DNA of 64,000 bases, taken from positions 58,193,493 to 58,257,492 of the forward strand of contig NC_080575.1 in NCBI RefSeq assembly GCF_029962835.1, written 5' to 3'. This DNA comes from Magnolia sinica (Eukaryota; Streptophyta; Magnoliopsida; Magnoliales; Magnoliaceae). Within the stretch, counting starts at the first letter, position 1. Each line of letters opens with the position of its first letter. Below the pieces are notes generated by a model, which worked only from the letters and a program-made list of their open reading frames with translations, was not told where the DNA came from and did not search any database. The translations under genes were made by a program, and so were the position numbers. Positions 24,611 to 35,244 of the stretch are shown piece after piece.

Positions 24611-24981
24611 GCTAGCTAGCCATCATTACTTTGTAAGAAGCATGAGGGAGGGAGAGAGATAAGAGAGAGAGAGAGCTAGCCTCTCTCTTATCTAGGCAAT
24701 CATGAGATGTAAGGCAATAATGATAAGCATGGCTAGCTAGCCATCATTGCTTTGTAAGAAGCATGAGGCTACGGGCTAGGGTAGGGTGATGTCACCCCTA
24801 GGGTGACATCCTAATGATGGGTTTTTCTAGGAAAAAGCAACAACTTTGATAGGTTGGTCCCATAATCAAGCGATCAATGGCCGGGATAATGTGCGGGCCG
24901 GATCTCACAATCTAAGCATCGATTTGGCGCACGACACGCAGTGTTAGAACCATGGTAGCAGCATTGTCTCAATGACATAAG
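24611..24981 (-). mobile_element. Element 1 5' LTR remnant, inner piece (copy F)
   Basis: It matches 17860-18210 of LTR B (GGGAGAGAGATAAGAG, then CTAGGGTAGGGTGATGTCACC, then GCAACAACTTTGAT). The outer piece continues at 35096-35244 after element 2. The first 37 bp (24611-24647) are a second copy of text at about 24731-24769, placed directly at the deletion junction with RNase H. Most of the LTR is missing. Confidence 0.8.
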
Positions 24982-26639
24982 TGTCACGCCCCAAACTTCG
25001 AAACTGGGCTCACAAAATTCCCGATCAGCGAATCCGGTGCTGACAGCCTCCATAGTACCCCATTCTCAGCTCCCAGTGTCCATACACTAGATCCGATCCT
25101 AGTATTCTACAATGAGGATTTTCCAACATACTTTTATCTCGTAATAAGCATAACAACAAGTTTACCTAAATCAGAAAGGCAACAACATCATCACATATCC
25201 ACTAATATAAACATTTGAATACAATGCTGAAAGGGAAATACATATATCAAAATCAAAGCTCCATAAGTCAGCTACATGCTCCAAGCTCCTTGCTGCTGCG
25301 ACCTGACGCCACCTACATGCATCTATCTTACATAAGCTTATAGAAAGCTTAGAGGGTGGTGAAAGTGTGTCCACAAGATAAGTGTCAAGCACACAAATAC
25401 AGCGCCATAATCATACAATGTCAAAAATACTAGCAAGATCATGAATCATAAGATATCAGAGTAAGTGGAAACATACTGGTAAGTCCATAAGTGTCATCAG
25501 CCCTATCCAAGTTATGTGATGCAAAACATAATAGGCCAATATCATATACTAAGGAAGCAATGTAGATCAGCTATACAATGCGGAGACATAGTAATCCACA
25601 TATCAGATAACTGGTCTATGAATACCGTTAACATTAATCAGGTTATGTAATACAGAAGCATAGTGAACCAAATGCTATATGCTAAGGATGCAATGCAATA
25701 TGCAATGCGAATGAAATTACCAAGCTGGAGTGTGAAGTCGGGATGCTAGTACGTAGTATCGCAGGCTATGGGGTGCATCACAAGGGACTTCTATCCAAAC
25801 CAGTCCCATACCTAATTTAGATAATCAGACTCGATGTGGTAAACTCCTAATCTCAGGTTAGTGGCGCCCCAACCAAAATCCTGGCCATTACGGAGGTACA
25901 CGTAACAAATAGTTACACACCACTAGCCCGAGTCGATAGTGAATGAATGAATATGTAACTTTCGCTCAATAAGTCCACATATCAACACCGTACTCACTTG
26001 GATCATCACCGGGATCTAGTACACTCTACAAGCAATCACTGCCCACTTGACGTGCAACCATGCCAGTGGAAGAGACCTCACTATCCGCCTGGCTAGTAGT
26101 CAGCCAATATCTACTTGGCACGTCGATAGCGGACCCAATCACGAGCTAGTCAAGCTCAGCCTAGCTATGTCCACTATCCTTAGGCTGGTAAGGCCACCAC
26201 CCCTTCCCAACCGACCATGACAAAGTGAGAGACGCGGCCTGCTGGTATTTAGCACTCAGGCGCTCATGTATCTACTCTGTCTCGATATTAGGGCATCTCC
26301 TGGCCTTAGAGATTTAGAAAATTTCACTCAGGACCTTCTATAGTGGCCCGATGCTAGTAACCGATTTTCAGTATCCCATTTGGCCATCCATGACATGCCT
26401 GTGGAGGTTATAGCCCTGATGTCACTAGGGCATATAGTAGTCACAACACATAATACAATATGCATGAGTCATACAATCTAGTCATATATCAATCCTATGC
26501 ATATCGTGCGCTCATGTGAGATAACCTTCGCCTATCAGGCAGTCTCATAACAACCTGCCCAATGACATATACAATAGTCAACCACATCTCATAACAAACA
26601 TGCAGATGATGCGTACGGGCATGTATCATGATGCTATAC

Positions 26640-27065
26640 TATAATGGTACCGACAACCAACATTGATAATCGGCACCAACAACCGGTACTGATAATCAGC
26701 CTTAATAATCAGAATCAGCTTTGATAATCAACCTCGATAATCGGAATCGACCTCGACAATCGGAATCATCCTTGATAATTAACCTCAACAATTGAAATTG
26801 GCCTCGATAATCGGAATCAGCCTCGACAATCGAAATCGGCCTCGACAATCAAAATCGCCCACGATAATCGGCTAATGCAATCAGAATCAACCTCAATAGT
26901 CAAAATCGGCCTCGACAAATCGGAATTGGCCTCAATAGTCAAAATCGGCCTCAATAATCGGCCTCGACAATCATAATCAGCCTCGATAATCGGCCTATAC
27001 AATCAAAATTAGTTCGATAGTCGAAATTGGCCTTAACAATCGGAATCGGCCTCGACAATTGGAAT
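26640..27065. repeat. CCTCGAYAATCGGAATCGG array in LTR D
   Basis: About 20 degenerate units of roughly 18-20 bp with cores CGACAATCGG and CGATAATCGG. Present only in LTRs D and E among the five long LTRs, so it arose or was lost within the family. Open frames through it are repetitive and rejected as genes. Confidence 0.9.
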
Positions 27066-27235
27066 TGGTGAGAATGGGCCTAACAAGGCCTAAACGAAGG
27101 TCACAATGTGGACATCAACTATCATTACCCATCAATGTGGACGTTTAATCAACATTGCTCCGAAGGAGTGGCCCACATAAACATCATTATATAAATTATA
27201 GTGAAATTACACATTACATCAGTTCGCACATTCAT

Positions 27236-27560
27236 CGCACTGGGCCTCACTCGAGGGGCACACATACACCACATCAAGCCTCGCCATATGGGCCACATAT
27301 ACATCATAATGGGCCTTATCCAATGGGCAACAAATACATTACAATGGGCTACATACCCGGGCCTAATACACATCAAAATGGGCTGCATGACATGGGCCTA
27401 ACATATATCACAATGGGCCGCTCATTGGGCAGCATCAATGGGCCTCATATACATCAAGTGGGCTGCATCAATGGGCCGCACCAATGGGTCTCATCTACAT
27501 CAAGTGGGCCACATCAATGGGCCGCACTAATGGGCCTTGTATACATTAAGTCAGCCGCAT
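27236..27560. repeat. GGGCC/ATACATCA array in LTR D
   Basis: A dozen or so units of TGGGCCNCATATACATCA type, homologous to the arrays in LTRs B, C and E. Confidence 0.9.
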
Positions 27561-27589
27561 CCACGGACCACATAAGTGGACGGCATAAA

Positions 27590-28880
27590 TGAAACACGTA
27601 CATCATGGTGGGCCCTGCGATAACATGACAGGTGGGCCCATCGATCATGGCCAGGTGGTGTGGATGAATCACATCCATCAAGGTGGGACAAGCAGATGGA
27701 CGACGTAGACATAAAATTCATACATCATGGACAATGTGGATGAAATACATACAACATGGTGCGATCCATAGCACCGCCCAAACATGGTCTAGCACCGTCC
27801 AAATATTCTGGACGGTATGGATTAAACAGATACCTCACGGTGGTGTCTCACCTTCCAAATGATGGATGGCTAGGATAAAATAGATACATCACACATGGGC
27901 TCCAGATGCTGCAAAGCATGTATGTACAACACATACATCTAAGGAGGGCCCCACCTTGCAAAACGTCCAAATGGACGACTGGATGGAACAAACACATCAT
28001 GGTGGCCCACAGAACTTGCTGACATGGTGTGGCTATGGATGACATAGATAAAACATCAAATATCAAGGTGGGCCATGTCCAGACAGCTGGATACAACACA
28101 TAGCTCGTGGGGCTCCACTAGCTGGAGATGGATGGACGGTGTTGGATATAACACATACATCAAATGTGGGCCCCACCATCTAAGGTTTGGACGGTGTGGA
28201 TGCCACACATGTGACTTGGCTCCACCGTCCAGAATACTGGACGGTGAGAGGTGCTCCAGCCAATCCGCGGATAGAGGTGGGTCCCACGTGGGGCCCATCA
28301 CACACACAAACACACACGCATGTGGGGCCCATCACACACACATATTATTATTATTATTATTATTTGAACCCAACTCCAATGTCCAGATATATGGACGGTG
28401 TGGATTTTACAATACATGCGTTAAGGTGCATCCCATCCCACACGTGTAGCACGTGTGGGGTGGGCCCCACATGAACTGTCATGGATGAATGACGTGTATA
28501 AATGCTTACATTACAGTGGGTCCACACTACCGTCCAGTAGGTGGACGGAGTGGATATAGAATACACGCATCAAGGTGGGTCCCACCTGCCCACACGTGTC
28601 ACACGTGTGGGGTGGGCTCTCCTCTCAAATGAATGGACAGTGAGTGTATCACATGCAATAAGGTGGGTCCACGTGGTGGCCCACTAAACTTTAAATCAAG
28701 CTGATGTTTATGTCTTGCCTACATCCAGCAGTGCCTGCTGTTGGATGGTATACCTACAACACATAAATATGGTGGGGTCTACATCAGTGGGTCACCCCAC
28801 TAATCGAGTTGATATTTGTATTTTTCCTTCAATCGAGTCTATCCAAATGGACCACTGAGTGGGCCCACTCGATGGACGGT
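27590..28880. repeat. GGACGG / GTGGGCCCAC tract in LTR D
   Basis: A long series of hairpin-prone modules, for example ACCGTCCAGAATACTGGACGG near 28225-28245. It includes the (ATT)n run 28345-28363 and CACACGTGTG palindromes near 28439 and 28593. Confidence 0.8.
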
Positions 28881-29670
28881 ATGGATCAAGTAGGACACAC
28901 TCCATCAAAAATGGAGAGAGAGAAAGAGAGATCGGAATAGTGGAGGGACCCAATACTATGGGTCCCTCTTACAAATCATACATCAAGATGGGTCCAACCA
29001 TATATGGGCCCTCAATCATCAAATCCAAGAAAAATGATACAAATCTAATCCTAGAAGAGAACCCACCTTTAATCTCTTCTTCCTTCTTCTACCAACGCAT
29101 GCTAGAGCTCCAGAGGAAAAGTTTCAATGGTTGAGATGGACTTAGGATGATGGGATTGGGCGGTAGGAAGGTGGGCCCCACTAGCTCTCTCTTGGAGCTT
29201 GGACGTGGGTTGCTTGGGAGAATGAGAGAGAGAGATGAGAGAGAGAGGTTGTAAGAGAGAGAGATGGGTGAGTGATGGGTGAGGGATGGGTGAAAGGTGA
29301 TGGCTGTACTTGACATATATGGGTGGAGAGAGAGAGTGTTGACTTTAGGGGTTGCTTTTAGGGACGGGACATGTACTTGATTGATGGGATATTCTCTCTT
29401 GGGTTTTGCAATGCATGGTGTTTTCCTCGAACTTAACGTGGGCCCAAATCTCCTGGCCCAGGTATCATCTCAACGCGCGAGATGCGGCGTCAGAACCGCT
29501 GCGACAGCACGGTCGCAAGGATACAAGTCTCGAGTCGAGCCGACTCAAATGGACAGGGTACAAGTCAGTATTGCGTGCCAACGTAAGTTACAGATCACAT
29601 GTCACCAGTATTCGACCGGGAGGACCACAGAAGCCTATGGAACAGTATGAGCTAGGATACGAGTCTCACA

Positions 29671-30061
29671 GATCTCCCCTCCTAATAAAAATTTCATCCT
29701 CAAAATTTACAGAATAGACAAGGGAAGAGGAAATATCATCAAGTATATATGTCAAGGCATAATTAGTCTATAAAAGGATGAAGATAGCGCTCTCTAATCT
29801 CAACATCGCCCTCTCAAGATGCTTCATTAACACTATGGTGATCCTTTTGAACCTCGGATCCCGGATCAGAAACAATCGAAACTGGAATACTTTGCAGCCT
29901 CACAATCTCAATGGTAAGCAGCTAATCAGAAAATCTCTAAGTTATCTGAACTCGGGGATCTAACCATTTTAAGTTCCCAACAATCATAGTGTAGGGTAGC
30001 TACCAGTAGATATGTGATGTTATCTTCAAGTATTCCCAAGTTATGCTTTGATATCATCTTC
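29671..30061 (-). other. Residual interior of element 2 with polypurine tract and primer binding site
   Basis: On the minus strand, TGATATCAAAGCATAACTT (about 30038-30056) follows the 5' LTR end after a few bases. It resembles the initiator-methionine tRNA primer site TGGTATCAGAGC with G-to-A changes. At the other end, TAGGAGGGGAGATC (29671-29685) is the polypurine tract. Between them, 29780-29850 matches the sequence just after the integrase stop of element 1, and a short stretch near 29855-29910 resembles the integrase core around 19325-19374. All else of gag-pol is gone. Confidence 0.75.
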
Positions 30062-31279
30062 TGTCATGCCCCAAACTCAGAAACCAGGCTCACAAAATTC
30101 TCGGTCGATGAATCCGATGCCGACAGCCTCTTTAGTACCCCATTCTCGGCTCCCAGCGTCCCTACGCCAGATTCCGATCCTAGGATACTATAAAGAGGAT
30201 TTTCCAACATACTTTTAGCTCGTAATAAGCATAACCACAAGTTTACTTAAATCACAAAGGCAACAACATCATCACATATCCACTAATATAAACATTTGAA
30301 TCCAATGTTGAAAGGGAAATACATATATTGAAATCAAAGCTCCAGAAGTTAGCTATATGCTTCAAGCTTCACGCTGCTACAACTTAACGCCACTTGCACA
30401 CATTTATCGTACATAAGCTTATAGAAAGCTTAGAGGGTGGTGAAAGTGTGTGTGCAAGATAAGTGCTAAGCACACAAATACAACGCCATAATCATACAAA
30501 GTCAGAAATACTGGGCAAGATCATGAATCATAAGATATCAGAGTAAGTGGAAACATACTGGTAAGTCCATGAGTGCCATCAGCCTTATCCAAGCTATGCG
30601 ATGCAAAACATAATAGGCCAATATCATATATTGAGGAAGCAATATAAATCAGCTATGCAATGTGGAGATATAGTAAGCTAAATATCTGATACCGAGTCCA
30701 CGAATTCATCAACCTTAATTAGGTTATGCAATATAGAAGCACAGTTAACCAAATGCTATGTGCTGAGGATGCAATGCAATATGTAATGTGAATGAAATGA
30801 CCAAGCTGGAGTGTGAAGTCAGGATGATAGTACGAAGTATTGCAGGCTATGGGGTGCATCACAAGGGAATTCTATCCAAACCAATCCTATACCTAATTTA
30901 GATAGTCAGACTTAATGTGGTAAATTCCTGATCTCAGGTTAGTCGTGTGCCCCAATTGAAATCCTGGCCATTGTGAAGGTACACGTAACAAATAGTTGTG
31001 CACCACCAACCCAAGTGGATAGTAAATGAATGAATGAATGAGTGAATGAGTATGCAACTTCCACTCAATAAGTCCACATATCAATACTGTACATCACTGG
31101 GATCATCACCAAGCTCTAGTACACTCTAATGCAATCGTCGCCCACTGAACGCACAACCATGCAAGTGGAAGAGACCTCACTATCTACCTAGCCAGTAGTC
31201 AGCCAATATCTACCTGGCATGTCAATAGCGGACCCAATCATGAGCTGGTTAAACTTAGCCTAGCTATGCTCACTACCAT

Positions 31280-31299
31280 GGGGGGGGGGGGGGGGGGGG
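31280..31299. repeat. Run of 20 G
   Basis: A pure G homopolymer between ACCAT and TAAGGCCACC. LTR D has ordinary text (CTATCCTTAGGCTGG) at the matching place. It could form a G-quadruplex or be a sequencing or assembly artefact. Confidence 0.9.
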
Positions 31300-31769
31300 T
31301 AAGGCCACCACCCCTTCCCAACCGACCACTACATAGTGGGAGATGCGGCCTACTGGTATTCAGCACTTGGGCGTTCATGTTTCAACCTGGTCTCGATGTT
31401 GGGGCGTCTCTTGGCCTCGAAGGTTCAGGAATTTTCACCCAGGGCCATCTATGGCAGCCCGATGCTAGTAACAGATTTTCGGTGTCTCATCTAGCCATCC
31501 ACGACATGCCTATGGAGGCTACGACCCTGATGTCACTAGGGTGTACAGTAGTCACAACACACAATATAAGATGCATGAGTCATATAATCCAGTCATGCAT
31601 CAATCCTACGCATACCATGGGCTCATATGAGATAACCTCCGCCTATCAGGGAGTCTCATAACAACCTACCCAATGACATATGTAACAGTCAACCACATCT
31701 CATAACAAACATGCAAATGATGTGTATGGGTATGTATTATAATCCTATACTCATAATCAATATCCACAA

Positions 31770-32290
31770 CTGGCATTGAAAATCGACATTGATAATCAGC
31801 CTCAATAATCGGCTTATACATTCGGCATCGACAATCGGAATCAGCCTCGATAATCAACTTCGACAATCAAAATCAGCCTCGATAATCAAAATTAGCCTCG
31901 ACAATTGGAATCAGCCTCGATAATCAACATTAGAAATTAGAATCGGCCTCGATAATCGAAATCAGCTTCGACAATCAGAATCAGCCTCGATAATCGGAAT
32001 CAGCCTCGAAATCAACCTCGACAATCGAAATCGACCTCGATAATCAGAATTGACCTCGACAATCAGAATCAGTCTTGATAATTGGAATCGGCTTTGACAA
32101 TCGGAATCGGCCTTAACAATCAGAATCAACCTCGATAATCAACCTCGACAATCAGAATTAGCCTTGATAGTCAGAATCGACCTTGACAATCAAAATCGAC
32201 CTCGATAATCGGCCTATACAATCGAAATCGGCCTTGATAGTCAAAATTGGCTTCGACAATCAGAATCAACCTCAACAATATGAATTGGTG
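31770..32290. repeat. AATCGG array in LTR E
   Basis: About 27 degenerate units of CCTCGAYAATCGGAATCGG type, longer than the partner array in LTR D. Confidence 0.9.
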
Positions 32291-32457
32291 AGAATAGGCC
32301 TAACAAGGCATAAGGGAAGGTCACAATGTGGATATTCAACCATCATTACCCATCAATGTGGATGTTTAACCAACATCCTCCTAAGGAGTGGCCCACATAA
32401 ACATTATTACATACATTATAGTGAAATCACACATTACATCAGTCCGTACATTGATCG

Positions 32458-32780
32458 CACTAGGCCTCACTCGAGGGCCACACATACACCACATCAAGCC
32501 TAACCATACAGGCCACAAATACATCATAATGGGCCTTATCAAATGGGCCAAAAATACATTACAACAGGCCACATACTCGGGCCTAATACACATCACAATG
32601 GGCTACATGACATGGGCCTAACATATATCACAATGGGCAGCTCATTGGGCCGCACTAATGGGCCTCATATACATCAAGTTGGCCGCATCAATGGGCCTCA
32701 TATACATCAAGTGGGTCGCATCAATGGGTCGCACCAATGGGCCTTGTATACATCAAGTCAGCCGTATACACGGGCCGCAT
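32458..32780. repeat. GGGCC/ATACATCA array in LTR E
   Basis: Homologous to 27236-27560 of LTR D, with similar unit count and order. Confidence 0.9.
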
Positions 32781-32789
32781 AAGTGGATG

Positions 32790-33585
32790 ACATAAATGAA
32801 ACATGTACAACATGGTGGGCCCTACGATAACACGACAGGTGGGCCCATCGATCATGGTCAGGTGGTGCGGACGAATCACATCCATCAAGGTGGGACAAGC
32901 AGATGGATGGTGTGGACATAAAATTCATACATCATGGTGGAGTCCACATCACATCCAAACACGTCCAGCACCGTCCAGATCATCTGGATGATGTGGATGA
33001 AACAAATACATCGCGGTAGGGTAACATAGCATTGTCCAAATATGTTCAACACCATCCAGATATGTGGACGGTGTGGATGAAATACATACAACATGGTGCG
33101 GTCCATAGCACCGCCTAGACATGGTCCTACACCGTCCAAATATTGTGGACGGTATGGATTAAACAGATACCTCACGGTGGTGTCTCACCATCCAAATGAT
33201 GGACGACTAGGATAAAATAGATACATCACACATGGGCTCCACATGCTGGACAGCATGTATGTACAACACATACATCTAAGGAGGGCCCCACTGAGCAAAA
33301 CGTCCAAATGGACGGCTGGATGGAATAGACACATCATGGTGGCCCACAGACTTGCTGATGTGCTATGGCTATGGACGACATAGATAAAACATCAAATATC
33401 AAGGTGGGCCACGTCCAGACAACTGGATACAATTCATACCTCATGACTCTCCACCAGCCGGAGATGGATGGACGGTGTTGGATATAACACATACATCAGA
33501 CGTGGGCCCCACCGTCCAGAATACTGGATGGTGAGAGGTGCTCTAGCCAATCCACTGATAGAGGTGGGTCCCACGTGGGGCCCAT

Positions 33586-33624
<39 letters not shown>

Positions 33625-34300
33625 ATATATATGTATGTATGTATGTGTGTATGTATGTGTGTATGTATGTATTATATTATGTCTATTTATTGTATATATA
33701 ATTTATTTATTTATTTTTTATTTGAACCCAACATCCAGCATCCAGATATATGGATGGCAGGATAAAATGCATGTTTTAAAGTGACCGACCGTCTAAGCAA
33801 TGGACGGTGTGGATTTTACAATACATGCCTCAAGGTGGGTCCCATCCCACACGTGCAGCACATGTGGAGTGGGCCCCACACGAACTGTCATGGATGAATG
33901 GCATGTATAAATGCTTATATTACAGTGGGTCCACACCACCATCCAGTAGGTGGACGGAGTGGATATAGAATACACGCATCAAGGTGGGTCCCACCTCCCC
34001 ACATGTGTCACATGTGTAGGGTGGGCCCACCTCTCAAATGAATGGGCGGTGTGTGTATCACATGCAATAGGTGGGTCCACGTGGTGGCCACCAAACTTTA
34101 AAGCAAGCTGATGTTTGTGTCTTGCCTACGTCCAGCAGCGCCTGCTGCTGGACGGTACACTAACATATATAAATATGGTGGGGTCTACATCAGTGGGTCA
34201 CCCCACTGATCGAGCTGATATTTATATTTTTCCTTCAATTGGGTCCGTCCAAACGAACCGTTGGATAGGCCCACTCGGTGGACGGTATGAATCATGTGGG
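32790..34300. repeat. GGACGG / GTGGGCCCAC tract in LTR E, with (AT)n and (TGTA)n
   Basis: The counterpart of 27590-28880. It is interrupted by an (AT)n run at 33588-33622 followed by TGTATGTATG repeats to about 33670, where LTR D has (ACAC)n and (ATT)n instead. Tyr/Ile and Tyr/Val/Cys repeat frames across it are not genes. Confidence 0.85.
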
Positions 34301-35095
34301 ACAAACACCATAAAAAAGGGAGAGAGAGATCAGAATAGCAGAGGGACCCCGCTACTAAGGGTCCCTCTTATAAATCATGCATCAAGATGGGTCCCACCAA
34401 ATGTGGGCCCTCAATTATCAAATCCAAGCAAAATGATATAAATCGAATCCTAGAAAAGCACCCACCTTTGATCTCTTTTCCTTCTTCTGCTAATGCCTGC
34501 TAGAACTCCAAAGGAACAATTTCAACGGTTGAGATGGACTTAGGATGGTGGGATTGGGTGGTAGGAAGGTGGGCCCCACTAGCTCTCTCCCATGGAGCTT
34601 GGACGTGGGTTACTTGAAAGAATGAGAAAGAGAGAGAGAGATGAGAGAGAGAGGTTGTAAGAGAGAGAGATGGGTGAGTGATGGTTGAGGGATGGGTGAA
34701 AGGTGATGTGTGTACTTGACATGTATGGGTGGAGAGAGAGAGTGTGTTGACTTTAGGGGTTGCTTTTAGGGATGGGACATGTACTTGATTGATGGGATTG
34801 ATGGGACATTCTCTCTTAGGTTTTGCAATGTGTGGCATTTTCCTCAAACTGAACGCGGGCCCACATCTCCTGGGCCAGGTATCGCCTTAACGCGTGAGAT
34901 GTAGCGTCGGAACCGCTGCGACAGTGCGGTCGCAAGGATATAAGTCTCGAGTCGAGCCGACTCAAATGGACACCAGAATTTATTACGACTCAATATCGCA
35001 CACAAACGTAAGTTATAGATCGCAGGTCACCAAAATTTGACCGGGAGGACTGCAGAAGCTTACAGAATGGTACGAGCTAGGATACGGGTCTCATA

Positions 35096-35244
35096 ATAGC
35101 TCTCGGGTCAAGCCAACTAGGGTTGATAGGATGCTACTTGATAACACGTGTAAATGTTATCTATAGGTTACGGGTTGGTGGAATTTGACCAGGAGGACCG
35201 TAGGATCCTATGAAATGGTGAGATAATAGGACATAGGCCTAACA
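35096..35244 (-). mobile_element. Element 1 5' LTR remnant, outer end (copy F)
   Basis: It matches 18200-18345 of LTR B (CTCTCGGGTCAAGC, then ACACGTGTAAATGTTATCTATAGG, then GGACATAGGCCTAACA). The final ATGGT at 35245-35249 is the right copy of the element 1 target duplication. Confidence 0.85.

Larger units (their letters stand above)
24982..29670 (-). mobile_element. LTR D of element 2 (3' LTR)
   Basis: It starts TGTCACGCCCCAAACTTCG and ends GATACGAGTCTCACA. The blocks in order are: the AAGCTT inverted repeat (about 25333), a TGAATGAATG run (25940), the AATCGG array (26640-27065), the GGGCC array (27236-27560), the GGACGG tract (27590-28880), an (ATT)n run (28345-28363) and GA-rich text (29220-29340). 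No coding capacity is recognisable. Confidence 0.85.
24982..35095 (-). mobile_element. Element 2: chromovirus derivative with two long LTRs and a 391-bp interior
   Basis: LTR D (24982-29670, 4689 bp) and LTR E (30062-35095, 5034 bp) are in direct orientation. They enclose only 391 bp, which contain the polypurine tract at one end, a primer-binding-site remnant at the other, and short integrase scraps. It is inserted in the 5' LTR of element 1: CATAAG on the left and ATAGCTCTCGGG on the right correspond to CATAGGTCTCGGG at about 18195-18210 in LTR B. The flanks ATAAG and ATAGC are a decayed target duplication at best. It is a non-autonomous deletion derivative. Confidence 0.8.
30062..35095 (-). 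mobile_element. LTR E of element 2 (5' LTR)
   Basis: It starts TGTCATGCCCCAAACTC and ends GATACGGGTCTCATA, where the terminal CA appears mutated to TA. It is homologous to LTR D throughout, with the same arrays in the same order, plus a 20-G run at 31280-31299 and an (AT)n/(TG)n run at 33588-33670. No coding sequence is recognisable. Confidence 0.85.
10867..35244 (-). mobile_element. Element 1: minus-strand Tekay/Del-like chromovirus with nested inserts
   Basis: The element is bounded by exact 5-bp target duplications, ATGGT at 10862-10866 and 35245-35249. Reading on the minus strand: a truncated 5' LTR (35244-35096 and 24981-24611), a deletion removing primer site, gag, protease and most of RT, then RNase H, integrase, a chromodomain-like tail, polypurine tract and 3' LTR (18345-10867). 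Three younger insertions lie inside: a solo LTR at 11985-15160, a solo LTR at 19375-23526, and element 2 at 24982-35095. The integrase motifs match plant chromoviruses of the Tekay/Del group. Confidence 0.85.

Noticed and set aside
31666-31866. Frames with repeated Ile-Glu-Ala-Asp (also 26817-27002)
   Set aside because: Translations of the AATCGG array.
33468-33784. Frames with Tyr-Ile and Tyr-Val-Cys repeats
   Set aside because: Simple (AT)n and (TGTA)n runs in LTR E.
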